Assembly: GCF_003515945.1 (NCBI RefSeq)
Contig: NZ_QWLM01000008.1
Location: 62,001 to 126,000, forward strand
Reading direction: 5' to 3'
DNA length: 64,000 nucleotides
From: Dermacoccus abyssi
GTDB taxonomy: Bacteria; Actinomycetota; Actinomycetes; Actinomycetales; Dermatophilaceae
In this document: positions 46,931 to 56,647 of the stretch, piece after piece
Numbering within the stretch: position 1 is the first letter of the stretch
Layout of the letters: every line of letters starts with the position of its first letter
The notes under the pieces: generated by a model
Seen by the model: the letters and a program-made list of their open reading frames with translations, nothing else
Told to the model about the DNA's origin: nothing
Databases searched by the model: none
Program-made: the position numbers and the translations under genes

Positions 46931-47227
46931 TCAGGCGCTGATCCAGCGACGCATGTTGGTGTCCTCGGCCGTCGAGTACTCGTTGCTCGTGAGGTGAAGC
47001 GTCGAGCTGATCGAGCTGAGGGTGCCCTTGAGCTTCGTCATGTCGGTGTGCCACGTCGTCATGAGGGACGAGAAGTTGGTCGAGGCCGAGCCCTTCCACT
47101 GCGTCTGCAGGGTCGTCAGCTTCGTGTTGAGGTTCGTCAGGGACGTCTCGAGCTCGGTGACGAGGGTGGCCGTGTCGGTGCCGTGGGTGGAGATCGCGTC
47201 GGAGTCGACGGTGTACTGCGATGCCAT
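46931..47227 (-). CDS. WXG100-family (ESAT-6-like) protein
   Basis: The 98-residue helical-hairpin protein has the WXG turn at Trp44-Lys45-Gly46 (QTQWKGSAS), flanked by long helices (TATLVTELETSLTNLNTKLTTLQ and FSSLMTTWHTDMTKLKGTLSSISSTLHL). Such proteins are exported by type VII (ESX) secretion as dimers. The YxxxD/E export motif is approximated by YSTAEDT near residue 85. No EccC, EccD or partner WXG gene is nearby, so it stands alone. ATG 47227 follows GAAAGGCAGC. Confidence 0.87.
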   Translation of the reverse strand: MASQYTVDSDAISTHGTDTATLVTELETSLTNLNTKLTTLQTQWKGSASTNFSSLMTTWHTDMTKLKGTLSSISSTLHLTSNEYSTAEDTNMRRWISA

Positions 47228-47496
47228 GGTGCTGCCTTTCGAACGGGGGAGGCGAGGGGGTTCGTCTCCTCGGGTTCGACGGTAGGCAGGACGCTTCGAG
47301 CGGTGCGTTCGGTCATCCACAGGCGCGCCCAGCCGTCACACCTGTGGACGGTGCGCACCCCCGGCACGTGACTGCCCCTACGTTCCCTTGCCCCGGGTAT
47401 CCCGTTGATGCCGTAGCCCATTGCCTTGTCTGTGACCACCGCCGGCTCGTGGTCTCGACGGCGCGGCCGTTTCCACCCCTTGTCAGTGCGGCGCGC

Positions 47497-47502
47497 TAGG
47501 TT
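47497..47502 (+). promoter_or_regulatory. -10 element of the MacB-like ABC operon
   Basis: TAGGTT ends exactly 6 nt before ATG 47509. Confidence 0.55.
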
Positions 47503-47508
47503 GGCGGC

Positions 47509-48258
47509 ATGAGCGAACGCACGATCGCGGCGGAGGCCGACGGCCTGACGATGGCGTACGGCGAGGGCGACGCGCGTGTCCTCGCGCTCGACGGGGTGAG
47601 CCTCGATCTTTACGAGGGCGAGTTCACCGCCGTCATGGGCCCGAGCGGATCGGGCAAGTCCACCCTCATGCACTGCCTCGCCGCGCTCGAGACGCCCACC
47701 GACGGCAAGGCCTACATCGGTGACGCCGAGGTCAGCGGCCTCGACGACAAGCGCCTCACCGCGCTGCGCCGCGACCGCATCGGCTTCATCTTCCAGTCGT
47801 TCAACCTCGTGCCGACGCTCACGGCCCGCGAGAACATCCTGCTGCCCGCCTCGATCGCCGGGCGCAAAGTCGACCAGGAACTGTTCGACGACGCCATTCA
47901 CGCCGTCGGGCTCGAATCGCGACTCGGGCACCGCCCCAGCCAGCTCTCCGGTGGCCAGCAGCAACGCGTCGCATGTGCGCGTGCCCTCGTCACGCAGCCC
48001 GACATCATCTTCGCCGACGAACCCACCGGCAACCTCGACTCCCGCTCCGGCGAAGAGGTCCTGAGCTTCCTTCGTCGCAGCGTCGACCGGCTCGGGCAGA
48101 CCATCGTCATGGTCACCCACGACGCCTTAGCTGCCGGCTTCACCGATCGTGTCGTCTTCCTCGCCGACGGCCGTGTCGTCGACGAGATGCGCGACCCCAC
48201 CTCGGAGCGCGTGCTCGACCGCATGAAGCAATTCGAGTCCCGCGCCGGGCGGCGATAA
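47509..48258 (+). CDS. ABC transporter ATP-binding protein (LolD/MacB type)
   Basis: The 249-residue ATPase has Walker [19 protein letters not shown]-loop [17 protein letters not shown], signature [16 protein letters not shown], Walker [17 protein letters not shown] and [11 protein letters not shown]. The FQSFNL motif and length are typical of mechanotransmission exporters of the MacB/LolCDE kind. It drives the large FtsX-like permease encoded next, whose GTG lies 2 bp after its stop. Confidence 0.92.
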   Translation: MSERTIAAEADGLTMAYGEGDARVLALDGVSLDLYEGEFTAVMGPSGSGKSTLMHCLAALETPTDGKAYIGDAEVSGLDDKRLTALRRDRIGFIFQSFNLVPTLTARENILLPASIAGRKVDQELFDDAIHAVGLESRLGHRPSQLSGGQQQRVACARALVTQPDIIFADEPTGNLDSRSGEEVLSFLRRSVDRLGQTIVMVTHDALAAGFTDRVVFLADGRVVDEMRDPTSERVLDRMKQFESRAGRR

Positions 48259-48260
48259 GG

Positions 48261-50801
48261 GTGCTCGCCACCTCCCTCAAGACGGTGTGGGCGCGCAAAC
48301 TGCGCCTGCTCATGAGCACGTTCGCCATCGTGCTCGGCGTCGCCTTCGTCGCCGGCTCGCTCATGTTCACCGATTCCCTCGGCAAGGCCTTCACCGGCAT
48401 CATGAACGGCACCGTCGGTGACGCCAACGTCCGCCTCGCGCAGGAGAACGGCGGCCACGGCTCGCGCCTCGGCGCTCGCATCATCCCGCCGAGCGCGCTC
48501 GAGAAGGCCCGAGCCGCCGACGGCGTCAAGCAGGTCGACGGAGTCGTCACCTCCATTTCGGCCACCGTCCTGGCCAAGGACGGCAAGGTCATCGGCGGGC
48601 AGGGGGCGCCTGCGTTCGGCGTCAACTTCCACACAGCCAAGGCCGCCGAGGACGCCGAGGGCCTCCACATCACCGAGGGCCGGGCACCGACGAAGAACGG
48701 TGAGATCGCGCTCGATCCGAAAACGGCAGAGCGCGGCGGCTACCGAATCGGCGACACCGTGAGCATCCTCACCACCGGTGAGACGCCGCGCTACTCCGGC
48801 AAACTCGTCGGCTTCGCCTCCTACGCCAACGGCTCGATGGTCGGCACGACGCTCGCCGTCGTCGACACGAAGACCTCCCAGAAGCTCTTCCTCGACGGGC
48901 GCGACGGCTACACCTCGCTGTGGGTCGAGGCCGAGCCCGGCACGTCCCAGGACGACGTCGTCAAGGCCCTCAAACCCACCGTTCCGGAGGGCTTCGAGGT
49001 CGTCACCGGCAAGCAGGCCTCAGACGAGGCGGCCTCCGGAATCCAGGACGCGCTGTCGTTCATCACGACCTTCCTCCTCGTCTTCGCGGGCGTCGCGCTG
49101 CTCGTCGGCTCGTTCCTCATCGTCAACACGTTCGGCATCCTCGTCGCGCAGCGCAGCAAGGAATTGGCGCTCATGCGCGCGCTCGGCGCGTCGCGGCGTC
49201 AGGTCTTCGGCGGCGTCGTCATCGAAGCGCTCGTCGTCGGTTTCATCGGTTCGGTGCTCGGCATCGGCGTCGGCGTCCTGCTCGCCAAGGGCATCTCGGC
49301 CCTGCTCGCTCGTCTCGGCGCCGAGATCGACACCGGTGGCCTCACACTCGAGCCCCGCACCATTATCGTGTCGCTCGTCATCGGCCTCGGCGTCACGACG
49401 CTCGCGGCCTGGCTTCCGGCCCGCCATGCCTCCCGCATCTCACCGATCGCTGCCATGCGCGACGACCAGGTCGAGCCCGAGCAGACGGTCTCCCGTCGCG
49501 CGTGGTTCGGTGCGCTCCTGTTCGTCATCGGCGTCGCGCTCGTCGTCGCGCAGCTCGTCACCGACTCGAGCATTTGGGTGTTCGTCACCGGCATGGTGCT
49601 CATGCTCTTCGGCACCATCGCGGCCACACCCGTGCTCGCCCGCCCGGTGGTACGCGGCATCGGTGCCCTCGCCCGGCGTCAGGGCGTCGTGGCACGCCTC
49701 GCCGAGGAGAACTCGCTGCGTAACCCGCGCCGCACCGCGGCCACGACATCGGCGCTCATGATCGGGCTCGCGCTCGTGTCGATGATGACGGTGTTCGGCG
49801 CCTCGGCCTCGGGCAGCATCGATGCCCTCATCGCCAAGAGTTTCCGCGGCGACTTCGTCGTGAGCGGCCAGCGCTCGGAGCCGATGTCGCAGAGCATCGC
49901 GCCGTCGATGAAGAAGGTCGACGGCGTCCGTGAGGTCTCACGCCAGCGCTACGGCGACGGCACGGCCAACGACGCTCCCGCCACCTTCCTGGCCGTCGAC
50001 GCGGCCACGCTCGACGACGTTGCACCGATCACGGTGACGCAGGGTTCGAACGCGCTCGACGACTCGAAGCTCCTCGTCTCGACGGACGTCGCGAAGGCCT
50101 TCAACTGGAAGCCGGGCACTCAGGTGCGCATCACGGTCGACGGCTCGCACACCCGCGCGGTCAACGTCGCGGGTGTCTTCGACAAGGAGGACAACGACCG
50201 TCAGGACGACTACGTCGTCACCATCCCGACGTTCGAAGCAATCGGCGGCGCGGAGAAGGACAACATGCTCCACGTCCTCGCAGCCGACAGCGCCGACCGG
50301 AAGGAGGTGCAGGCCGGGCTCGAAGGTGTCGTCAAGGACATCCCGACGATCACGGTGAAGGACCAGGAGGGCTACGCGGCCGAGCAGCGCGCGCCGATCG
50401 ACTCGATGCTCACCCTCATCTACGGCCTGCTCGGTCTCGCCATCGTCATCGCCGTGCTCGGCATCATCAACACGCTCGCGCTGTCCGTCATCGAGCGCAC
50501 CCGCGAGATCGGGCTGCTACGGGCGGTCGGTCTGAGCCGCCGTCAGCTGCGCTCGATGGTGCGCCTCGAGGCCGTGACGATCTCGCTCATCGGTGCTCTC
50601 ATCGGCGTTGTCCTCGGCACGATCTTCGGGGTGCTGTTCCAGCGCACGCAGGCCGATTCGGGTGTTGACGTCCTCGTCATTCCGTACGGGCGCCTCGCGC
50701 TCTTCCTCGTGCTCGCGGCCCTCGTGGGTGTGCTCGCCGCGTGGTGGCCGGCCCGACGCGCGTCGAAGCTCAACATCCTGTCCGCCATCGCCACAGAGTG
50801 A
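48261..50801 (+). CDS. FtsX-like ABC permease
   Basis: The 846-residue protein has one helix near the N-terminus ([18 protein letters not shown]), a large external domain (about 45-260), three helices with the FtsX motif ([50 protein letters not shown]), then a second half with the same plan: external domain about 520-710 and a final three-helix block ([47 protein letters not shown]). The duplicated layout marks an exporter or lipoprotein/peptide-handling system; the cargo is unknown. The GTG 48261 start is preceded by GATAAGG. MSTFAI at 48312 is a possible alternative. Confidence 0.88.
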   Translation: MLATSLKTVWARKLRLLMSTFAIVLGVAFVAGSLMFTDSLGKAFTGIMNGTVGDANVRLAQENGGHGSRLGARIIPPSALEKARAADGVKQVDGVVTSISATVLAKDGKVIGGQGAPAFGVNFHTAKAAEDAEGLHITEGRAPTKNGEIALDPKTAERGGYRIGDTVSILTTGETPRYSGKLVGFASYANGSMVGTTLAVVDTKTSQKLFLDGRDGYTSLWVEAEPGTSQDDVVKALKPTVPEGFEVVTGKQASDEAASGIQDALSFITTFLLVFAGVALLVGSFLIVNTFGILVAQRSKELALMRALGASRRQVFGGVVIEALVVGFIGSVLGIGVGVLLAKGISALLARLGAEIDTGGLTLEPRTIIVSLVIGLGVTTLAAWLPARHASRISPIAAMRDDQVEPEQTVSRRAWFGALLFVIGVALVVAQLVTDSSIWVFVTGMVLMLFGTIAATPVLARPVVRGIGALARRQGVVARLAEENSLRNPRRTAATTSALMIGLALVSMMTVFGASASGSIDALIAKSFRGDFVVSGQRSEPMSQSIAPSMKKVDGVREVSRQRYGDGTANDAPATFLAVDAATLDDVAPITVTQGSNALDDSKLLVSTDVAKAFNWKPGTQVRITVDGSHTRAVNVAGVFDKEDNDRQDDYVVTIPTFEAIGGAEKDNMLHVLAADSADRKEVQAGLEGVVKDIPTITVKDQEGYAAEQRAPIDSMLTLIYGLLGLAIVIAVLGIINTLALSVIERTREIGLLRAVGLSRRQLRSMVRLEAVTISLIGALIGVVLGTIFGVLFQRTQADSGVDVLVIPYGRLALFLVLAALVGVLAAWWPARRASKLNILSAIATE

Positions 50802-50820
50802 TCAATCGAAGGAGAAGGCC

Positions 50821-51216
50821 GTGAGCGACACCGACCCCAGGATCGCTGTTCTGTCCCAAGCGAACGTCGAACACGTGCCCGGCCCCGCAGACGTGACGAC
50901 GGTGCTCGTCACGCTCCCGCCCGGCAGCGCGGGCAGCCCGCCGCACCGCCACCCCGGCCCCGTCTTCGGCTACCTCATCTCCGGTGAGATCGCTTCGAGG
51001 TCGAGGGTGAACCCGAGCGCATCATCCGCGCGGGGGAGGCGTTCTGGGAGCCGGGCGGCGACCTCATCCACTACCAGGACGCGAACAACCTCGACGAGAC
51101 CGGAGACCGTCTTCACCGTCACGGCAGTGCTGCCGCCGGGCGCCGACCTGCTCGTTCCCGTCAGCGACGAAGAACTGGCCGAGCGGGCTCACCTGCGGGC
51201 TCCGCGCTCGAACTGA
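50821..51216 (+). pseudogene. Cupin-domain protein with two compensating frameshifts
   Basis: The 131-residue open frame starts with GTG after GAAGGAGAAGGCC. The first part, TTVLVTLPPGSAGSPPHRHPGPVFGYLISGEI, and the last, VFTVTAVLPPGADLLVPVSDEELAERAHLRAP, are ordinary cupin sequence. Between 50991 and about 51103 the frame reads a Ser/Arg/Thr-rich non-cupin stretch, while a neighbouring frame reads the expected FEVEGEPERIIRAGEAFWEPGG and DLIHYQDANNLDET. One lost base near 50990 and one gained base near 51101 would explain it. As written, the second metal-binding motif is destroyed. The 3' end overlaps the convergent helR by 56 bp. Confidence 0.8.
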
Positions 51217-53302
51217 GCTGCGGCGGCAGCCCTTGGGCGTGCACGATCGTCAGGGCGCTGACGGCACGCGTCAGGACGACGTAGAGGCGCCGTAGCCCCG
51301 TCAGCTCGTCGGCTTCGGCAGCCACGATGTCGGCCGGCTCCACCACGACAACGCGGTCGAACTCGAGGCCCTTCGCCACGTCGGAGGGCACGAGTTCGAT
51401 CTGGTGATCCTCAGCATCGCCGTGATCGCTGCCCAGTCGTCCGTAGGCCAGCCCTGCGTCACGCAGCGCTGATTCGAGTGCGTCGAGCGTCGATCCGACG
51501 GCGATGACGCCGACCGATCCCGGCTCGTTGGCCGCGCTGCGGATCGCGTCCAGCGTTCCTGCGGGGAGGGCCTGCGCGCCGTCGACCTTGAGGTGCTCGA
51601 GGCGTCCACGGTTGGAACGCACCGACTCCGGCGATGCGAGCCCCGTCGCGATCGTCGGCAGGAGGAGCGCTGCGTACTCGATGACGGCCGCCGGCACACG
51701 GAATCCCTGACGCAGTTCCTCGAGGTGGAACTCGGGCTTGCCGAGGTGACCCATCGAGGCGTCCCACGAGCCGGGCGCCCACGGCGTCGTCGCCTGCGCG
51801 ATGTCGCCGAGCACGGTTGCCGAACCCGTCGAGCAGCGACGGCCGACGGCGCGCAACTGCATGGCCGAGAGGTCCTGGGCCTCGTCGACGATGACGTGCC
51901 CGAGGCTCGTCGTGCGCTCGATCGCGTCCGCGGCTTCGTCGAGCAGCCCGAGGTCCGCGACGCTCCACCGCGCCGAGCCCTTGGCTCGCGGCGGCTTCGC
52001 CCACAGGGCGAGAGCCTGCTCGTCGGCGTCGAGGTCCTCGCGCGCGCATTCGGTGAGGAAGTCGGCGTCGGACAGGAGCCGGTGGACGACGCCGGCCGCG
52101 TCGATCTTGGGCCACAGCGCCTTGATGTACGCCTTCACCGGGGCGCTGCGCGCGATGGCGTCCTGCACCCGGTCGTCCGGCGAATCGCCCGACGCTTCGA
52201 GCTTCACCATGACGGCATGCGCCAGCCGCTGCGCCAGCATGGCGCGGGCCGCTTCGTAACGCACACCTCGCGTACGCAGTTCGTCGACGATCTCCGCCAC
52301 CTCGTAGGCGGCCACGCGCCATCGACGGGAGCCGCGCGGCACGACGAGCGCTTCGGTCGGTTCGCCGGCGTGTGCCCAGACGGCGCGGTGGATCACCGGT
52401 GCCCAGCGCGCGTCCCCCTTGAGCACGGCGACAGCCACGTCATCGGTGCCACGCACGACCCAGCGGCGTTCCTTCGGGGTTTCGGGGTCGGCGTCGCCCG
52501 AGAGGACGGTCGCGATCGTCGCGTGGCGTACCCGCGCCTCGCCGAGCGACGGTAGCACGGCGGAGATGTGGTCGAGGAACGCCGCGTTCGGGCCGACGAC
52601 GAGGACGCCGGCGCGATCGAGCCGTGCCCGGAAGGTGTAGAGCAACCACGCGGCGCGGTGCAGACCCACTGCGGTCTTACCGGTGCCGGGCGCTCCCTGG
52701 ATGCAGACGGTGGTCGTCACGTCCGCGCGCACGAGAGCGTCTTGCTCGGGCTGGATGGTCGAGACGATGTCGCGCATCGGGCCGGAGCGCGGCCGCTCGA
52801 TCTCTTCGGCGAGGATCGCGCTGCGCAGGTCGCCGTCGACGCGGTCGCCTTCGTCGGGGTGGCTGAGGTGCTCGTCCTCGTAGGCGGTCAGTTCGCCGCG
52901 CTCGACGCCGAATCGTCGCCGCAGGCTGACGCCCATGGGCTCGGCGGGCGAGGCCCGGTAGAACGCCGTCGAAACCGGTGTGCGCCAGTCGATGACGAGC
53001 GGGTCGCCGTCCTCGTCGGAGACGTGTCGGCGCCCGACGTAGAGCTGTTCCTCGTGGGCCGTGGCCTGCGTCGGGTCGGTGTAGTCGATGCGACCGAAGA
53101 AGAGGGTTGTCGACGGGTCGTCGGTCAGGGCCGCCACGCGCCGGGCAAGCGTCGCGCCGAGGGCCTCACCGCTGACGGCGTCGCTCGCCTTCGACGCATC
53201 CAGGGCCAGTGTCGCCTCCCGCATCCGGGCGAGGTTGGCGCGCGCCCGGGCGAGGTGTTCGCGTTCGTGGGTGAGGACGGCATCCGACGTGGGTGCGGGC
53301 AT
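51161..53302 (-). CDS. helR: RNA polymerase recycling ATPase HelR (HelD family)
   Basis: HelD-type proteins pull stalled RNA polymerase off DNA; the actinobacterial HelR class also releases rifamycin-bound polymerase. The 713-residue UvrD-like protein has an N-terminal coiled-coil arm (HEREHLARARANLARMREATLAL), the segment FGRIDY...EEQLYVGRRHVSDEDGDPLVIDWRTPVSTAFYRA, Walker A IQGAPGTGKTAVGLHRAAWLLY, Walker B VIVDEAQDLSAMQLRAVGRR and late motifs FRVPAAVIEYAALLLP and GLRRLYVVLTRAVSAL. Full length for the family. ATG 53302 follows CGAGGTGA. TATTGT at 53348-53343 may be the -10. I saw no rifamycin-associated element upstream. Confidence 0.88.
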   Translation of the reverse strand: MPAPTSDAVLTHEREHLARARANLARMREATLALDASKASDAVSGEALGATLARRVAALTDDPSTTLFFGRIDYTDPTQATAHEEQLYVGRRHVSDEDGDPLVIDWRTPVSTAFYRASPAEPMGVSLRRRFGVERGELTAYEDEHLSHPDEGDRVDGDLRSAILAEEIERPRSGPMRDIVSTIQPEQDALVRADVTTTVCIQGAPGTGKTAVGLHRAAWLLYTFRARLDRAGVLVVGPNAAFLDHISAVLPSLGEARVRHATIATVLSGDADPETPKERRWVVRGTDDVAVAVLKGDARWAPVIHRAVWAHAGEPTEALVVPRGSRRWRVAAYEVAEIVDELRTRGVRYEAARAMLAQRLAHAVMVKLEASGDSPDDRVQDAIARSAPVKAYIKALWPKIDAAGVVHRLLSDADFLTECAREDLDADEQALALWAKPPRAKGSARWSVADLGLLDEAADAIERTTSLGHVIVDEAQDLSAMQLRAVGRRCSTGSATVLGDIAQATTPWAPGSWDASMGHLGKPEFHLEELRQGFRVPAAVIEYAALLLPTIATGLASPESVRSNRGRLEHLKVDGAQALPAGTLDAIRSAANEPGSVGVIAVGSTLDALESALRDAGLAYGRLGSDHGDAEDHQIELVPSDVAKGLEFDRVVVVEPADIVAAEADELTGLRRLYVVLTRAVSALTIVHAQGLPPQLSSSAEPAGEPARPVLRR

Positions 53303-53388
53303 GGGTGACTCACCTCGGGTCGCGAGCGGTGGGGGAGAGCCAACAATAGCGGGCTCGGCCGCACTGCTCGGTGTCGCTGTCGACGCGG

Positions 53389-53421
53389 ACGGCCCACCCC
53401 GATGTTGCCGGGGTGGGCCGT
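53389..53421 (-). terminator. Terminator after the HtrA-like gene
   Basis: ACGGCCCACCCCG (53389-53401) pairs perfectly with 53409-53421 around a 7-nt loop, downstream of the minus-strand protease gene. Confidence 0.75.
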
Positions 53422-53442
53422 GTGCCCTGACGCGCCCTCACG

Positions 53443-54987
53443 TCACTTCTTGGCGGGCTGGGCTCCGAGCGTGACCTGGACGTTCTGCTGCTTGCCGTCG
53501 CGGATGATCGTCAGGTTCACCGTGCTGCCCACCGTGCGGGAGCGCACCTGCGCGACGAGCGCGTTCGCCGACGTGATGGGCTGACCGTCGAGCTCGATGA
53601 TGGCGTCGTTCTCACGCAGGCCGGCCTTCTCGGCACCGCTGCCCTTGCTCACGGACGAGACCTTGGCCGCGGTGAGCGTGGCCTTTCCGTTGCTCACCTC
53701 TGTGGGCTGAGTGGAGATACCGAGCAGTGCGTGCTCGGCCTCGCCCTTGTCGATGAGCTGGTCGGAGATGTTCTTCACGACGCTCATCGGGATGGCGAAG
53801 CCGATGCCGATGTTGCCGCTCTGACCGGAGCCGCCGCCGGAACTCAATGACGCGATCGAGGAGTTGATGCCGATGAGGCGGCCGCTGCCGTCGACGAGCG
53901 CGCCACCGGAGTTGCCCGGGTTGATGGCGGCCGAGGTCTGAATAGCGTTCGTCACGACGGTGTCGTTCGACGTCGACGATCCACCGGAGTTTCCGCCGCT
54001 CGTCGTCACAGGACGGTTCATCGCGGAGACGATGCCCGTCGTCACGGTGCCCGCGAGGCCGAGGGGGTTACCGACGGCCATGACGGGCTGGCCGACGACG
54101 AGCTTCTTGTCGTCGCCGATCTCCACCGGGGTGAGCGACGGCACGTCCTTGATACGGATGACGGCGAGGTCGGTGGACGGGTCGGTGCCCACGATGTCGG
54201 CCTTGTAGGTGCGGTTGTTGTGCAGCGTCACCTGCACCTCGGCGTCGTCCCCACGGTCGCCGCCCGCGACGACGTGGTTGTTCGTGACGATGTTGCCCGA
54301 CTTGTCGAGGATGACGCCCGAGCCCTGCCCGCCGTTGTCGCCGGAACGGACCGAGATCGAGACGACGCTCGGGTTCACCTTGGCCGCCGTCGCCGACCAG
54401 TTGACGGTGCCAGCGTCGGCGAAGTCCTTCGGGTCGGCCTTGATGACGGTGGAGTTACCGCTCGTGTAGCCGGTGCCGTCGTCGCCTGCCTTCACGACGC
54501 CGTAGGTGCCTGCGGAGGCGAGCGCCGCTGCGAGGACGGCGGTGGAGCCGACCGCAGCGAAGAGGCCCTTGCGGCTCTTCGTCTTCTCCTGGTCGGTCGT
54601 CGAGAAAGCCGAAGCCGCGGGGCCCTGTGCCGCCGGACCGCCGGGGTGGGCGTTCATCGCGGCGTACCCGCCAGCCGGAGCGCCCCCGGGCGCTTGCTGT
54701 TGGGGGTTCGGAGCCTGCGCCGGCTGCTGGCGTGGCTGCGGCACGGTGTGTCCGGCCGTGCCCTGGGTGTTCGGGTGGTCACCGGGGCCGTACGGACGTG
54801 CCGGTTCGGGACGGATCTCCTGCGTGGCGTCGACGGGGCGCGAGCCTCCCGAGGGAGTGGAGGCGTCGCCCTGGCCGGGACGGCCCGAGTCGGAAGCGCC
54901 GGTGGCAGGAGCCTGATGCTGACCGGGCAGCGGGCGCTGCATCCCGCCGTCCGGGCGGTCTGGCGTGGCGTTCGGGTGGTCGGTCAT
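53443..54987 (-). CDS. HtrA/PepD-like envelope serine protease with PDZ domain
   Basis: The 514-residue protein has a long disordered Pro/Gln/Gly-rich cytosolic N-terminus (1-125), one membrane anchor (GLFAAVGSTAVLAAALASAGTYGVV), a trypsin-like protease domain outside (catalytic His in VTNNHVVAG, Asp in STDLAVIRI, Ser in NPGNSGGALVDG) and a C-terminal PDZ domain (GLRENDAIIELDGQPITSANALVAQVRS). Such proteases remove misfolded envelope proteins. The neighbouring MprA/MprB-like system resembles the mycobacterial mprAB-pepD cluster, where PepD helps tune the sensor. The protease is downstream of the kinase on the same strand, so may be co-regulated. Confidence 0.92.
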   Translation of the reverse strand: MTDHPNATPDRPDGGMQRPLPGQHQAPATGASDSGRPGQGDASTPSGGSRPVDATQEIRPEPARPYGPGDHPNTQGTAGHTVPQPRQQPAQAPNPQQQAPGGAPAGGYAAMNAHPGGPAAQGPAASAFSTTDQEKTKSRKGLFAAVGSTAVLAAALASAGTYGVVKAGDDGTGYTSGNSTVIKADPKDFADAGTVNWSATAAKVNPSVVSISVRSGDNGGQGSGVILDKSGNIVTNNHVVAGGDRGDDAEVQVTLHNNRTYKADIVGTDPSTDLAVIRIKDVPSLTPVEIGDDKKLVVGQPVMAVGNPLGLAGTVTTGIVSAMNRPVTTSGGNSGGSSTSNDTVVTNAIQTSAAINPGNSGGALVDGSGRLIGINSSIASLSSGGGSGQSGNIGIGFAIPMSVVKNISDQLIDKGEAEHALLGISTQPTEVSNGKATLTAAKVSSVSKGSGAEKAGLRENDAIIELDGQPITSANALVAQVRSRTVGSTVNLTIIRDGKQQNVQVTLGAQPAKK

Positions 54988-55029
54988 GTCGAGACTCCTG
55001 CTGTCGCGTGGTCCTTCTTTGAACCGAGG

Positions 55030-56634
55030 TTAGTGGGTCGCGGGCGGTGGGTCCGCATCGGTTGAGCGGGCCTGGTCTGTCTGTGGATCTGCTGTGCGGC
55101 CGGAGGGCAGGCGGAGAGTGAACGTGGCTCCGCCGCCAGGAGTTTCGTCGACCGACGCGGTGCCGTGGTGGGCCGCTGCGATGGCGGCCACGATGGACAG
55201 GCCGAGGCCGGTGCTGCCTTGGGTGCGGCTGCGGGCCGGGTCGGCGCGGTAGAAGCGGTCGAACACGCGCTCGCGCATCGACTCGCGGATGCCGGGGCCG
55301 TGGTCGACCACTTGGAGCACGGCATCGCGCCGTCCGTCCGGGCCGGGCAGGTGCCCGACGCGGACGTCGACCTCGGTGCCCTCGGGCGTGTAGCGCTCGG
55401 CGTTCGTCACGAGGTTCGTCACGACCTGACGCAGGCGCTGCTCGTCTCCGCGCACCGTGACGGGCCCGAGCGGCCCGTCGATGCCGCGCACTCGGAAGCG
55501 CTGTGAGGTGACGCGGGCCTCTGCGTCGGCGACGGCGTCCGCGGCGATGACGGTGAGGTCCACGTCGGAGACGGGGCGTGCGGTCGCGGCCGAGTCGGAA
55601 CCGACCGTCGCGGCGCGCTGTTCGGTCTCGAGGCGCGAGAGCAGGAGCAGGTCGTCGACCATGGCGCTCATCCGCTTGGCTTCGTTCTCGATGCGCCCGA
55701 ATCCGGCGGACACGTCGGCCGGGTCGGTGACGGCGCCGACGCGGTACAACTCCGCGTAACCGCGGACGGTCGCGAGGGGAGTGCGCAGCTCGTGGGAGGC
55801 ATCTGCGACGAAGCGACGCATGCTCTCCTCACTGCGATCCTTGACGGCCATCGAGCGCTCGATCTGGCTCAGCATGACGTTGAGGGAGTGCGCGAGGCTC
55901 TCCACCTCGTCGGTCGTTTCCGGGTCGGGCACGCGGCGCGTGAGGTCGCCGGCGGCGATGGCCGCGGCCGTGTCCTCGATGTCGCGCAACGGGCGCAACG
56001 CGCGGCGCACGGCCCACAGGCCTGCGCCCGTCGCGATGAGCAGTGCGAGGGAGCTGACGGCGATCGTCACGATCTGCATGCGGCGTACGACCGTGCGCAC
56101 GTTCGACAGGCTGACGGCGACCGCATAGGGGCGGCCCGAGGCCTCGTCGATGCCTTGCACCATGCGCCACTTCGTCGTCGACGAGCCCTGGGAGCCGATC
56201 GTTTGCGGCGTGCCTTCCGACGTGCGGGCCGTTCGGGCCGAGACGACGGGGAAATCGGGGCGCGGGCCGGTGGCCGGAACGTAGTCGTGGGTGCGCTGGG
56301 AATCGACGATGCGGGCCGCGTAGACGTTGAGCGGCACCGCGCGCGTCATGTACGGCTCTTCGGATTCCTGCTGGATCGTCGAGGAGACGAGGGTCGGCGC
56401 GGCGGCCTGGAGGTCGGCGTCCTCTCGCTGCACGAGGTAGGTCTCGAGCTGCCAGGAGCCGGCCGTGCCGACGACGAACATCGCCGCACCGAGCAGGCTT
56501 GCGAGTACCGCGATGATGCGTGCACGAAGAGGCCAGCGGTGAATGCCGCCCCGCAACCTGGCGTACTGCTCGCGGGCCGTGCGGCCGGGAGTTGAGAGCG
56601 TCGACGGCGTCGGACGCGGCGACTGGGAGGTCAG
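55030..56634 (-). CDS. mprB: Envelope-stress sensor histidine kinase (MprB-like)
   Basis: The kinase has two membrane helices (RARIIAVLASLLGAAMFVVGTAG and VTIAVSSLALLIATGAGLWAV) around an external domain of about 120 residues, a HAMP segment (RRALRPLRDIEDTAAAIAAGDLTRRV), a HisKA domain with RFVADASHELRTPLATVRGY (His281 counted from 56634) and HATPase motifs NLVTNAERYTPEG, DHGPGI, FDRFYRADPARS and GSTGLGLSIV. The start is uncertain. No ATG or GTG lies near the end of mprA; CTG 56634, with GCGAGG seven bases upstream, fits best, and the codons from there have coding-type third positions. TTG 56556 is the nearest canonical option, GTG 56769 the long one. Confidence 0.88.
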   Translation of the reverse strand: MTSQSPRPTPSTLSTPGRTAREQYARLRGGIHRWPLRARIIAVLASLLGAAMFVVGTAGSWQLETYLVQREDADLQAAAPTLVSSTIQQESEEPYMTRAVPLNVYAARIVDSQRTHDYVPATGPRPDFPVVSARTARTSEGTPQTIGSQGSSTTKWRMVQGIDEASGRPYAVAVSLSNVRTVVRRMQIVTIAVSSLALLIATGAGLWAVRRALRPLRDIEDTAAAIAAGDLTRRVPDPETTDEVESLAHSLNVMLSQIERSMAVKDRSEESMRRFVADASHELRTPLATVRGYAELYRVGAVTDPADVSAGFGRIENEAKRMSAMVDDLLLLSRLETEQRAATVGSDSAATARPVSDVDLTVIAADAVADAEARVTSQRFRVRGIDGPLGPVTVRGDEQRLRQVVTNLVTNAERYTPEGTEVDVRVGHLPGPDGRRDAVLQVVDHGPGIRESMRERVFDRFYRADPARSRTQGSTGLGLSIVAAIAAAHHGTASVDETPGGGATFTLRLPSGRTADPQTDQARSTDADPPPATH

Positions 56635-56647
56635 AGCGTGGCCTCGC

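Noticed and set aside
44478-47099. Very long minus-strand open frame (873 codons) opposite the flavoenzyme gene
   Set aside because: It is a GC-rich shadow. The plus strand encodes complete PadR and FadH-like proteins with motifs, while the minus product is rich in Arg, His, Asp and Gly with no recognisable domain.
52568-53308. Plus-strand frame opposite helR
   Set aside because: No ribosome site or domain, and the opposite strand encodes the N-terminal domain and Walker A of HelR.
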